Source: an uncultured Dehalococcoidia bacterium (lineage in GTDB: Bacteria > Chloroflexota > Dehalococcoidia > Lucifugimonadales > UBA1127). Taken from it: a stretch of DNA of 64,000 bases. This document shows positions 27,029-34,552 of this stretch, in pieces. Location: NCBI GenBank assembly GCA_951812285.1, contig OX638292.1, forward strand, positions 480,774 through 544,773, written 5' to 3'. How positions within the stretch are numbered: the stretch's first letter is position 1; each line of letters begins with the position of its first letter. The position numbers and the translations under genes are program-made. The notes beneath the pieces are model-generated. The model was not told where the DNA came from. It did no database searches and was given only the letters and a program-made list of their open reading frames with translations.

Positions 27029-27509
27029 AGCGCACCTTCCAGTCTCTATCTGATGACGAACGAGAACCATTGTAGCACGGGGTTTGCCCATGCCCGCCAG
27101 AAGCGTCCCATCACGGGCTCAGGGCGGACGGTGTCAGAGGGTGGATTGAGTTGAGTTCATGAGTGAAGTTCTGCGCGACTATGCTATCTGAAAGCGCTGC
27201 GACCAGCTTGACTCGAATGTCGCTATTGGACATGGCAAATCGCAGCTGCCCGTAGCTGGCGCCCGATTGTGTTGCATTAAGCCGCATTGCGTTGCAGGAG
27301 GCAAGTCGTAGGGGAAACGGGTTGTGTTGCATTGAGCCGCATTGCGTTGCAGGAGGCAAGTCGTCGGGAAGGCGGGTTGTGGCGCCTTGGCAGTCAATCC
27401 AGCGGGCTTCGGTCATGGCGTGCGCGTTTCTGTGGCTCATGCGACAAGCCTACAGACGCATGGGTCACAGGCGCAACGCGCGCGTGGCAGGGCCGACGGC
27501 GGCGGGGCG
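27029..27509. other. 481-base gap with a 55-bp tandem repeat
   Basis: No supported gene. Holds the probable -10 of the amidohydrolase gene, the tandem repeat at 27269-27378, and the 3-prime side of the ABM monooxygenase gene. Composition is less GC-rich in the first half than in flanking genes. Confidence 0.5.
27269..27378. repeat. two tandem copies of a 55-bp unit
   Basis: Unit 1 is 27269-27323 and unit 2 is 27324-27378. The first 40 bases differ at only two or three positions; the last 15 are more diverged. Each unit includes GTTGCAGGAGGCAAGTCGT. With only two copies and no spacers this is a simple tandem duplication, not a CRISPR array. Confidence 0.85.
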
Positions 27510-27791
27510 CTAGATGATGCTGACGTACTCGCGGTGCCCGGCGCCCTTGCGGAGGTGGGAGATGTCGACGCCCTGCTGCTGCACGAGAATGCGGTGGGCG
27601 TCCAGGGCGGCCTCGTTCTCCCACTCCTCGTGGAGGATGAACTGGTCCGGATTCTCGACGTTGCGGTAGAAGGAGAAGTTGACGCAGCCGGGCTCCTCTC
27701 GAATGCCGGGGCAGCGGCCCGCGTAGCTGGCTGCGAGCTCGTCGCCACGACCCTCGACAGCTTCCATGAAGATGTTCATCCAGATTGCCAC
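27510..27791 (-). CDS. antibiotic biosynthesis monooxygenase (ABM) domain protein
   Basis: A 93-residue dimeric ferredoxin-like-fold protein of the ABM/quinol monooxygenase family. The core CPGIREEPGCVNFSFYRN followed by FILHEEWENEAALDAH is typical (YgiN-like). The start is a GTG at 27791 preceded by AGGAGG at 6 nt; the upstream frame continues as a long shadow ORF antisense to the next gene. Small cofactor-less ABM proteins oxidise quinols or aromatic intermediates or degrade heme; the role here is unknown. Divergent from the selenoprotein gene at 27954. Confidence 0.82.
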   Translation of the reverse strand: MAIWMNIFMEAVEGRGDELAASYAGRCPGIREEPGCVNFSFYRNVENPDQFILHEEWENEAALDAHRILVQQQGVDISHLRKGAGHREYVSII

Positions 27792-27882
27792 GATGTGCCT
27801 CCTGCGTAGTTTGAGCCCGCACAGCCTACCATGACGGGCTGGTATGGTCACGGCAGGACAGGATTCCGGGGTCGTGAGGCTG

Positions 27883-27911
27883 TTGACAAGCGTTCGGCGC
27901 GGTGCTGTCAT
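27883..27911 (+). promoter_or_regulatory. promoter of the AhpD-like selenoprotein gene
   Basis: Perfect -35 TTGACA at 27883-27888, 17-nt spacer, TGTCAT at 27906-27911 (4 of 6). Transcription would begin near 27918, giving a leader of about 36 nt before the ATG at 27954. Confidence 0.55.
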
Positions 27912-27953
27912 GGGCCAAACCCCAATTACATGCCGCAATGGATGGAGGCGCGT

Positions 27954-28634
27954 ATGCCGTGGATCAAGATCATCCGCCCGGAAGAGGCGGAAGGCGAACT
28001 GAAAGAGGTGTACCAGAGGCTCGCCGCGCAGCGGGCGGGCGAGGCAATCAATCAGGCGAGGGAGGCGACGACGAGTCCGCCGGCCACGCCGCCGATGCTG
28101 CACAGCCTGAACCCGAAAGCGATGTGGCACACGGCTGAGCTGATGTGGGAGGTCATGCGGGGCGAGTCCCGGCTCTCGACGGCGCAGCGTGAGATGATCG
28201 CGACGGTGACCTCGGCGACGCTGAACTGCCGGTTCTGAACGGTCGCTCACGCAGAGTTTCTGCGGCAAGAGGGCGGCGACGACCTGACCACCGAGCAGGT
28301 CAAGGACGACTGGCGGAAGGCGGACCTGTCGGAGGCCGAGGTGGCGATGCTGGAGTGGGTGGAGAAGCTCACGCTCGCGCCGAGCATGATGACGGAGCAG
28401 GACTTCCAGGGCCTCAAGGACGCAGGCTGGTCCGACCGCGACATCCTGGACATCGCCCACGTGTGCGCGTACTTCAACTTCCGCGTCCGCATGGTGGACG
28501 GCCTCGGCCTGGAGCTGGGCGACTGGCAGCTAGAGCGGGCAGCGGCCGGCGCGGAGCGGGCCTCGGCGCTAGCGAGCGAGCGCGGCGTCGCGATGCCCGC
28601 CGACCCGTGGGGAGTTCGGCAGGGCGTGGGGTAG
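27954..28634 (+). CDS. AhpD-like/CMD peroxidase, predicted selenoprotein (CxxU, in-frame TGA at 28236)
   Basis: A 226-residue alkylhydroperoxidase/carboxymuconolactone decarboxylase family protein. The frame runs from ATG 27954 (GGAGG 5 nt upstream) through a TGA at codon 95 to TAG at 28634. Around the TGA the protein reads TLNCRF-U-TVAHAEFL, which is the AhpD active-site pattern C-x-x-C-x-x-x-H with U replacing the second Cys (Cys92, Sec95, His99). In Mycobacterium AhpD this second position is the peroxide-reacting one. The part after TGA continues the same family (LEWVEKLTLAP, AGWSDRDILDIAHV, YFNFRVRMVDGLG). A hairpin begins 12 nt after the TGA with its loop 17 nt from it. A sequencing error or nonsense mutation is the alternative, but two other genes here show the same pattern. 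Confidence 0.88.
28236..28264 (+). promoter_or_regulatory. UGA codon with putative bacterial SECIS hairpin (AhpD-like gene)
   Basis: TGA at 28236-28238, then a 6-bp stem CGCAGA (28250-28255) / TCTGCG (28259-28264) closing a GTT loop. The loop begins 17 nt after the TGA and its first base is G. Published bacterial SECIS rules ask for 16-37 nt and a G in the first two loop positions. Confidence 0.75.
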
Positions 28635-28680
28635 GGGTCGAGTCGCACACAAGTCGTGGATTATTGGGTCAGAGAATGAT

Positions 28681-28709
28681 TTGACGGCGCACCCGGCAAA
28701 TGGAACAAT
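28681..28709 (+). promoter_or_regulatory. promoter of the NMT1-like binding protein gene
   Basis: TTGACG at 28681-28686 (5 of 6), 17-nt spacer, AACAAT at 28704-28709 (4 of 6). It lies between the selenoprotein stop and the GGGAGG ribosome binding site of the gene at 28744. Confidence 0.5.
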
Positions 28710-28743
28710 TGTCGGCAGCACCAGACAACAAGGGAGGCAAGGC

Positions 28744-29661
28744 ATGACTACGCAGGCAGACCTCAAGAAGGTCCGGGTTTCCATGATGAACGCCGTCCAT
28801 GACCTGGCGGTGTTGGTGGCCCGAGACGAGGGACTGTTCAACGAGCAGGGACTGGACGTCGAGGTTGTGACGACGCCGGGGACGGCGCAGGTTGGCGCCG
28901 ACCGGCAGGCGATGCGCGACGTCATCTTCGACCGCACGATGGAATCGCTGTACAACACCGGCGACGTGGACCAGTTCCGCATGTGCGAGTGGGGCATCAT
29001 GAAGCGCACAGTGGAGGCGGAGGACGCGGGTCAGCGCGCGGCGAAGATCGTGGCTCTGGGCTCCGCGATGTCCACCTTCGCCATCATCGCGGCCCCCAAC
29101 AGCGACTTCTACGAGCCGGAGCAGTTCAAGGACGTGCCGATCGCCGTCAGCCCGTACAACGGCTCGCACTTCACCACGCTGAAGCTGCTGGAGGGCTTCG
29201 TCGCCAAGGACCGCATCATGATTACCAACGCGGGCACGATGCAGGAGCGGCTGACGGCAATCGCGAACGGCGACGTGGCTGCAGGGTCGTTCATGGAGCC
29301 GTGGATCAGCGTGGCGCAGAAGCAGGGCTTCCGCATCATCATGGAGAGCCACTCGACCCGCAGCGAGGCGGCGGGCGACGAGCTCGACGGGCCGACGCTT
29401 GCCGCGATGTTCCGCGCGCAGGCCGCCGCCGCCGAGATGATCAACAACAACCCGGAGAAGTACGAGCACTACTTCCTGGCCGAGGCCAAGGGCCTGCTGG
29501 AGCCCGGCGAGCTGCAGTCGTGGCGGCTGCTGTACGGGCCGCCCGTGCCCTACACGCGGGAGCGCTTCGATTACACGTACAACTGGATGCTGAGCTACCC
29601 GGACCTGGTGACGCCCGGTGCGACGTACGAGAGCACCGTGGACAACCGAGCCTGGGAATAG
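28744..29661 (+). CDS. NMT1/THI5-like (SsuA-type) substrate-binding protein without signal peptide
   Basis: A 305-residue protein with the two-lobed periplasmic-binding fold of the NMT1/SsuA family: VARDEGLFNEQGLDVEVV near the N-terminus, IAVSPYNGSHFTTLKLLEGF in the middle and the AGSFMEPWISVAQKQGF hinge region. No signal peptide or lipobox is seen, so it would stay in the cytoplasm, like yeast Thi5 or single-domain enzymes of this fold, or be part of a pathway instead of transport. No permease or ATPase gene is adjacent. A strong terminator follows. Confidence 0.75.
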   Translation: MTTQADLKKVRVSMMNAVHDLAVLVARDEGLFNEQGLDVEVVTTPGTAQVGADRQAMRDVIFDRTMESLYNTGDVDQFRMCEWGIMKRTVEAEDAGQRAAKIVALGSAMSTFAIIAAPNSDFYEPEQFKDVPIAVSPYNGSHFTTLKLLEGFVAKDRIMITNAGTMQERLTAIANGDVAAGSFMEPWISVAQKQGFRIIMESHSTRSEAAGDELDGPTLAAMFRAQAAAAEMINNNPEKYEHYFLAEAKGLLEPGELQSWRLLYGPPVPYTRERFDYTYNWMLSYPDLVTPGATYESTVDNRAWE

Positions 29662-29682
29662 ACGAAACATCGGCCGACCATT

Positions 29683-29710
29683 CATCGCCGGCCTTCATGG
29701 GCCGGCGATG
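29683..29710 (+). terminator. 11-bp hairpin terminator after the NMT1-like gene
   Basis: Arms 29683-29693 (CATCGCCGGCC) and 29700-29710 (GGCCGGCGATG) with a 6-nt loop, followed by TGCTTTA. It lies 21 bases beyond the stop at 29661. Confidence 0.7.
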
Positions 29711-29765
29711 TGCTTTAATGACCCGCGTAGACAGTTAATGGGCGCACTACACTACGGAGGGACCA

Positions 29766-30083
29766 ATGGCGGATTTTGAGGCGGTACTGAAGGTTTCCGA
29801 CCTGCCACCGGGCGAGGTTGCCAAGGTGGAGGTGGGCCTGACTCCCGTGATTGTCGGGAACGTGAACGGCAGCTACTTCGCGGTGGGCAACACCTGCCCG
29901 CACGCCGAGTTGCCCATGATCGAGGACCGTGGGGAGCTGGACGGCGAAGTGGTCGAGTGCGAGTACCACGGCAGCCAGTTCGACATGACCACGGGCGGTG
30001 TCGTGAACGGGCCGGCCGTGCTGGCGGTGCAGCAGTTCGCGGTCAAGGTCGAGGGGGACGACATCCTCGTCGGGCCGGCATAA
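29766..30083 (+). CDS. Rieske [2Fe-2S] ferredoxin
   Basis: A 105-residue single-domain Rieske protein. Cluster ligands are in NTCPHAELP (C-x-H) and VVECEYHGSQFD (C-x-x-H), followed by the usual Gly/Pro-rich turn GPAVLAVQQFAVKVEGDDILV. Small Rieske ferredoxins pass electrons to ring-hydroxylating oxygenases, and two such oxygenases lie at 14765-17416; that pairing is inference, since they are 12 kb apart. GGAGGG precedes the ATG. Followed 6 nt later by acylphosphatase. Confidence 0.9.
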   Translation: MADFEAVLKVSDLPPGEVAKVEVGLTPVIVGNVNGSYFAVGNTCPHAELPMIEDRGELDGEVVECEYHGSQFDMTTGGVVNGPAVLAVQQFAVKVEGDDILVGPA

Positions 30084-30089
30084 CGCGGC

Positions 30090-30377
30090 ATGACGGGGGA
30101 TGGCCCCGAACGGCTGGACGCGCAGGTGCGGGGCCGGGTGCAGGGAGTGTACTTCCGGGCATTCGTGCAGCGGCACGCGGCGTCGCTGGGACTGCACGGC
30201 TGGGCGCGCAACCTGCCGGACGGCTCGACCGTCGAGGTGGTGGCCGAGGGGCCGCGAGGGTCGCTTGTTTCGCTGCTTGAGCAACTGCGCAAGGGGCCGC
30301 CGGGCTCGCGGGTGGATGTCGTGGAGGAGAGCTGGCAGGCGGCCGAGGGGCTGGGCGGGCCGTTTCGGGTACGCTAA
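30090..30377 (+). CDS. acyP: acylphosphatase
   Basis: A 95-residue acylphosphatase that hydrolyses acyl phosphates such as acetyl phosphate or 1,3-bisphosphoglycerate. The active-site loop GRVQGVYFRAFVQRHA carries the phosphate-binding Arg, and WARNLPDGSTVEVVAEG carries the catalytic Asn. Length is normal. It is 6 nt after the Rieske ferredoxin and 24 nt before ArsM, so the three genes probably share a transcript without obvious functional link. Confidence 0.92.
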   Translation: MTGDGPERLDAQVRGRVQGVYFRAFVQRHAASLGLHGWARNLPDGSTVEVVAEGPRGSLVSLLEQLRKGPPGSRVDVVEESWQAAEGLGGPFRVR

Positions 30378-30401
30378 CCACTTTCTATATCAGGAGGCGA
30401 T

Positions 30402-31136
30402 ATGAAGTCACCAATTGAACTCAAGGTCGTGGTGTCGCAGTCGTACGCAGACCGGCTCCGTGAGGCGGTCGAGGACGATGCGGCGTGCTGTGCCGGCGAT
30501 GCCGAATCTCTCGCGGCATACCCTACCGAGGCGCTGGAGAAGCTGCCGGGGAGCGTCGTGACGTTCGGGTGCGGAAACCCTGTCGCGCTGGCGGGCATGC
30601 GGCCGGGCGAAACGGTGCTGGACCTGGGAAGCGGCGCGGGGCTCGACTGCTTCCTGGCTGCCGAGCAGGTCGGCGAGACGGGCGCGGTCATCGGCGTGGA
30701 CTTCACGCAGGACATGATCGAAAAGGCTACGGAGAACGCCGCGAAGCTCGGGCTCGGCAACGTGACGTTCAAGCACGGAGACATCGAGGCGCTACCGCTG
30801 GAGGACGCCATCGTCGACGTGGTCATGTCCAACTGTGTGATCAACCTCGCGCCGGACAAGGACGCCGTCTTCCGCGAGGCCTTTCGCGTGCTGCGGCCCG
30901 GCGGGCGGCTGGTGGTGTCAGACATGGTGCTGACGCGGCCCGTGACGGAGGCCGAAATGGACGACATGGCGCTGCTGAGCGGCTGCATCTCCGGCTCGCT
31001 GCCCGACACGGAGTACGCGGACACCGTGCGGCGGGCGGGGTTTGCCGAGGTCGCCCTGGAGGGCTCGCCGCCCGGTGGCGAAGGGTGGGACGGGCAGTTC
31101 TGGTACAGCGCGACCATCTCCGGCGTGAAGCGGTAG
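30402..31136 (+). CDS. arsM: arsenite S-adenosylmethionine methyltransferase (ArsM)
   Basis: A 244-residue class I methyltransferase that methylates As(III). SAM motif VLDLGSGAGLDCFLAA (GSGAG residues 76-80), IGVDFTQDMIEKA, and the ArsM signature SNCVINLAPDKD with Cys145, plus SGCISGSLPD with Cys195; these match the two arsenic-binding Cys of characterised ArsM. The third Cys could be Cys57 or Cys83. Ribosome binding site AGGAGG is 4-5 nt from the ATG. It ends 7 nt before the OsmC-like selenoprotein. Confidence 0.88.
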   Translation: MKSPIELKVVVSQSYADRLREAVEDDAACCAGDAESLAAYPTEALEKLPGSVVTFGCGNPVALAGMRPGETVLDLGSGAGLDCFLAAEQVGETGAVIGVDFTQDMIEKATENAAKLGLGNVTFKHGDIEALPLEDAIVDVVMSNCVINLAPDKDAVFREAFRVLRPGGRLVVSDMVLTRPVTEAEMDDMALLSGCISGSLPDTEYADTVRRAGFAEVALEGSPPGGEGWDGQFWYSATISGVKR

Positions 31137-31143
31137 GGCGGGG

Positions 31144-31542
31144 ATGGCCACAGTCACGGTGCGATCAAAGGGCGTGGCGCAGTACGCCGTCGAGACGGCC
31201 TACGGGAGCTTCGCCGCGCACGAGGCGCCGCCAACCGGTGACGGCGCGGCGCCGGACCCGCACAGCCTGCTCCTCTCTGCGCTGGGGACCTGAACCGCCG
31301 CCACCCTTCGGCTGTACGCCGAGCGCAAGGGCTGGCCGCTGGGCGAGGTGACCGTCGAGGTGTCGATGGAGCATGACGCGGCGAAAGGCACCTCAGGGTC
31401 GGTCGTGCAGAAGCGCGTGCACGTCACGGGAGACCTCGATGAGGGGCAGCGCGAGCGGCTGCACCGCATCGGCGACCGGTGCCCGGTGCAGCGAATGCTG
31501 GAGGGCGGGCTGCAGGTGGACTCGGCGCTGGAGGCGGGGTAG
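31144..31542 (+). CDS. OsmC-like peroxidase, predicted selenoprotein (in-frame TGA at 31291)
   Basis: A 132-residue OsmC/Ohr-family protein read through a TGA at codon 50. The context is SALGT-U-TAATLRLYAERKGWPL, exactly where OsmC-like proteins have the reactive Cys (usual form ALGaCTAmTLRmYAerK). The second redox Cys is present as Cys113 in GDRCPVQRML. The ATG at 31144 is 7 nt after the arsM stop; the ribosome binding site is poor, so translation may be coupled. A hairpin with its loop 19 nt after the TGA fits a SECIS element. OsmC-like proteins reduce organic hydroperoxides with thiol cofactors. OsmC-like selenoproteins have been reported from marine metagenomes. Confidence 0.85.
31291..31322 (+). 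promoter_or_regulatory. UGA codon with putative bacterial SECIS hairpin (OsmC-like gene)
   Basis: TGA at 31291-31293, then stem TCGGC (31308-31312) / GCCGA (31318-31322), extendable by a T-G wobble, with loop TGTAC. The loop begins 19 nt after the TGA and has G at its second position. Confidence 0.7.
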
Positions 31543-31572
31543 GACACACCGCTGGAATCTGCGGGGACACAC

Positions 31573-31606
31573 AAGAGGGGAGCGGCTCGCGAGCCGCTCC
31601 CCTCTT
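31573..31606. terminator. 34-base perfect palindrome between convergent osmC-like and ilvD genes
   Basis: The palindrome runs from AAGAGGGGAGCGG to its complement with no mismatch and is flanked by A- and T-rich ends, so it can end transcription from both sides. It is 30 bases after the OsmC-like stop and 18 before the ilvD stop. Confidence 0.85.
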
Positions 31607-31624
31607 CCATATTCCAGGCTTTCG

Positions 31625-33310
31625 TTAGCTGGTGACTGCACCCTCGGAGGCCGTGCCGACGAGCTTGGCATACTTGGCCATGACGCCGACCTCGTAGGGG
31701 ATGGGGCGCGGCTGCCACGCGGCGCGGCGGCGGGCCATCTCCTCGTCCGAGATCTCCACGCTGAGGTCTCGGCTCTCCACGTCGAGGTGGATGATGTCGC
31801 CTTCCTGCACGAGGGCGATGGGGCCGCCGACCGCGGCCTCGGGGGCGACGTGGCCGATCATCGGGCCGTGGGTGGCGCCGGAGAAACGGCCGTCGGTCAG
31901 GAGCAGGACGTCGTTGCCGAGGCCCGCGCCCATGATGGCGCCGGTGACGGCCAGCATTTCCTGCATGCCGGGGCCGCCCCTGGGGCCCTCGTAGCGGATG
32001 ACGACGACGTCGCCGGCGTTGATCTCGCCACGGGTGACGGCCTCGAAGGTGGCGCGCTCGCCGTCGTAGACGCGGGCGGGACCGCGGTGCTGCTGGTGCT
32101 TGGTGCCGGAGACCTTCATCACCGAGCCCTCGGGCGAGAGGTTGCCGCGGAGGATGACGAGCCCGCCGGTGGGCGTGCGCGGGGCGGTGACGGGGTGGAC
32201 CACGTCGCCGTCTGCCGCGGGGATGTCGAGGTCGTCAAGGTTCTCGGCGACGGTCTTGCCGGTGCAGGTCATGACGTCGGGGTGGAGCATGCCGGCGTTC
32301 AGGAGCTCTCGCATGACGACGGGCACACCGCCGACCCTGTCGAGATCGGACATGACGTACTTGCCGGCGGGCCGGAGGTCGGTGAGGTAGGGGGTCACGC
32401 GGCTGAGGCGGTCGAAGTCGTCGATCTTCAGGTCTACCTTTGCCTCGTGGGCGATGGCGAGGAGGTGGAGGACGGCGTTGGTGGAGCCGCCCATGGCGAG
32501 GACGACCATAATGGCGTTCTCGAAGGCTTCCCTGGTCATGATGTCGCGGGGCTTGATGCCGAGCTCGAGCATGTTGTAGACGGCTGCAGCGGCCTGGTGG
32601 GCGATGCCCTCGTTCTTGGGGTCGACGGCGGGCACGGAAGCGGCGCCGGGGATGGACATGCCCATCGCCTCGATGGCGGAGGACATGGTGTTGGCGGTGA
32701 ACATTCCGGCGCACGCGCCCTCGCCGGGGCACGCGATGCGCTCCATGGCGAAGAGCTCCCCCACCGTGAGGTTGCCCTTGGACCAGGAACCGACGGCCTC
32801 AAACATGTCCTGGATGTTGATGTCCTTGCCGAAGTAGTTGCCGGGCAGGATGGCGCCGCCGTAGACGAAGATGGACGGGATGTTGAGGCGGGCCATGGCC
32901 ATCAGCGAGCCGGGCATGTTCTTGTCGCAGGCGGCGACGGCGATGAGGCCGTCCATGCTCTCGCCGAAGCAGACGGTCTCGATGGAGTCGGCGATGACCT
33001 CGCGGCTGACGAGGGAGGCCTTCATGCCCTCTGTGCCCATGGAGATGCCGTCGGAGACGGTGATGGTGCCGAAGAGGAAGGGGAAGCCGTTGGCGCGCCG
33101 GACGCCCTCCTTGCATGCCTGGGCGACGCGGTCGAGGTGGACGTTGCAGGGTGTGACGTCACTGGCGAGGTTGGCGACGGCGATGAACGCGCGGTCCATG
33201 TCGTCGTCGTTCATGCCGACGGCGCGGAGCATCGCCCGGGCGGGCGCGCGGTGCGGGCCGTCCGTGACGATGCGGCTCATGTGCTTCACGTCGTGCTTCG
33301 TGGTGGTCAT
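31625..33310 (-). CDS. ilvD: dihydroxy-acid dehydratase
   Basis: A 561-residue enzyme of branched-chain amino acid synthesis that dehydrates 2,3-dihydroxy acids with an Fe-S cluster. Conserved parts: [13 protein letters not shown] with a cluster Cys near residue 48, [35 protein letters not shown] with another cluster Cys, and [19 protein letters not shown]. Start set at 33310 after GGAGGA; the in-frame upstream part lacks a signal. Length is normal (550-570). The related sugar-acid dehydratase Edd is longer and less similar. It stands alone, without other ilv genes. Confidence 0.95.
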   Translation of the reverse strand: MTTTKHDVKHMSRIVTDGPHRAPARAMLRAVGMNDDDMDRAFIAVANLASDVTPCNVHLDRVAQACKEGVRRANGFPFLFGTITVSDGISMGTEGMKASLVSREVIADSIETVCFGESMDGLIAVAACDKNMPGSLMAMARLNIPSIFVYGGAILPGNYFGKDINIQDMFEAVGSWSKGNLTVGELFAMERIACPGEGACAGMFTANTMSSAIEAMGMSIPGAASVPAVDPKNEGIAHQAAAAVYNMLELGIKPRDIMTREAFENAIMVVLAMGGSTNAVLHLLAIAHEAKVDLKIDDFDRLSRVTPYLTDLRPAGKYVMSDLDRVGGVPVVMRELLNAGMLHPDVMTCTGKTVAENLDDLDIPAADGDVVHPVTAPRTPTGGLVILRGNLSPEGSVMKVSGTKHQQHRGPARVYDGERATFEAVTRGEINAGDVVVIRYEGPRGGPGMQEMLAVTGAIMGAGLGNDVLLLTDGRFSGATHGPMIGHVAPEAAVGGPIALVQEGDIIHLDVESRDLSVEISDEEMARRRAAWQPRPIPYEVGVMAKYAKLVGTASEGAVTS

Positions 33311-33411
33311 GGTCTCTTCCTCCCGGTGAAGGCCGCACACGCAGTGCGAGGGCGGCGGATTTCGTTGGGGAAAGTGTGCACCAAATGCGGCGCGACACGC
33401 AAGGGCAAGCG

Positions 33412-33493
33412 GAGGCCCGGCGCGTTCGGAGCGACCCGCCGGGGCCTGCTAGCAGGCTCCCGGTCAGGTTCGATTCCGGAGGCGCCGGGCCTC
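33412..33493 (+). other. structured GC-rich element with a tRNA-like T-loop
   Basis: A 12-bp stem (33412-33423 with 33482-33493) encloses a hairpin with CTAG loop (GCCTG/CAGGC, about 33443-33456) followed by CAGGTTCGATTCC, which is a T-arm-like sequence. The variable-arm/T-arm order recalls the 3-prime half of tRNA-Sec, but no D-arm or anticodon arm with TCA can be built. I read it as a tRNA remnant, an att-like scar or an unrelated structured spacer. Confidence 0.35.
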
Positions 33494-33500
33494 GATGTCG

Positions 33501-34322
33501 CTAGAGGATGCCGGTGGAGGCAGGCGGGTCCTCGACGTAGAAGACGGTTAACGTGGTGTTCTTCAACAGCGGGCCGATGGTGCCGTCGTTGAAGCCGATG
33601 AGATGGATTGTGTGATCGCCCGCGGGCAGCGAGAAAGTCTTGGCCATTGAGACGGGAATGTCCCAGCTGCGGAGGATTCTGCTCAACTGAACCTGCCGAG
33701 AGTCACCGGGGTCTTCCAACTCAGTGTTCAGCGCCAGGGTAAAGTCGTGGTTGCATTGTAGATTCGTGGCGCAGACGAAGGAGGCCGTCGTGCTGACGAT
33801 GGCGAAGACCTTGCCCGGCTTCTCCAGCGTGATGGGGTTGGAGAGGATGCTGACCCAGTTGTTGCGGCTGACGGTCAGGTCGTAGTCGATGCCGCTGAGG
33901 TTGGCCGTGGGCGCGACGATGGTGAGGTTGCCGTCCTCGCCGGTAGGGCCTTGAATACCCTGCAGTCCCATCGCACCTGCGGGGCCCTGGGTGCCGGGAA
34001 GGCCGCGCGGTCCCGCGCCGCCCTGCGCGCCCTGGGAGCCCTGGGGGCCCTGCGGGCCACGCTCGCCCATTGCGCCCGGGGAGCCGTCATCGCCGGGGTC
34101 GCCCTTGGGGCCCAGCGGACCGGCGGACCCGGGCGGGCCCTGCACCTCGGCGAGCCGGTCGGTGAGGGCCTCGTTGACGAGGCTGACGAGCTCGGCCTGC
34201 GTGGGTGAGCGGCCGTCGCGGCCGTCCTCGCCCGCGGGGCCGGCTTCGCCCGCCGGGCCCTGGCACGCGAGCAGCAGGGCGACGGTCAAGAGCAGGGGTA
34301 GAACAAACAACAGTTTCCGCAT
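33501..34322 (-). CDS. collagen-like repeat lipoprotein
   Basis: A 273-residue exported protein. Signal peptide MRKLLFVLPLLLTVALLLAC with a lipobox ending at Cys20, so the mature protein is a lipoprotein. It starts with Gly-X-Y triplets (GPAGEAGPAGEDGRDG), a short helix, then about 25 more triplets (roughly residues 60-130, for example GPQGPQGSQGAQGGAG), and a non-collagen C-terminal domain of ~140 residues with beta-sheet character and one Cys pair region (FVCATNLQCNHD). Bacterial collagen-like proteins form trimeric stalks at the cell surface; the C-terminal domain may be the head. Stand-alone gene. Confidence 0.85.
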   Translation of the reverse strand: MRKLLFVLPLLLTVALLLACQGPAGEAGPAGEDGRDGRSPTQAELVSLVNEALTDRLAEVQGPPGSAGPLGPKGDPGDDGSPGAMGERGPQGPQGSQGAQGGAGPRGLPGTQGPAGAMGLQGIQGPTGEDGNLTIVAPTANLSGIDYDLTVSRNNWVSILSNPITLEKPGKVFAIVSTTASFVCATNLQCNHDFTLALNTELEDPGDSRQVQLSRILRSWDIPVSMAKTFSLPAGDHTIHLIGFNDGTIGPLLKNTTLTVFYVEDPPASTGIL

Positions 34323-34552
34323 CTAACTACCTCCCGGGCTGCGCGCCACTTGGACGCTGCCCTAGCAGTAACTGACGCATCACCGGCGATTGGTCCCGGA
34401 GATACGGTTGCCGCCTCTCGGCTTGACGCTATTGTATCACTTCCGTCCAAATTGACCAGACGGGGGTGTCTTTGGCCGGGATGTATATTCCTCTTTACCT
34501 CTCCCGTATACTGTGTGGGTTGCTCTCCCGGGACACATCCTGCACCTAAGGC

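Noticed and set aside
27269-27378. CRISPR or attachment site
   Set aside because: Only two directly abutting units without spacers or integrase.
28236-28238. TGA at 28236 as an ordinary stop or frameshift
   Set aside because: The frame is unbroken on both sides, the family continues after it, and the position is that of the active-site Cys; two more genes show the same pattern.
33412-33493. complete tRNA-Sec gene
   Set aside because: The T-arm has a mismatch, and no D-arm, anticodon arm with TCA or matching 5-prime acceptor at proper distance could be drawn.
31373-33592. 739-codon forward open frame
   Set aside because: Antisense to ilvD, which is certain; translation has the skewed composition of a shadow frame.
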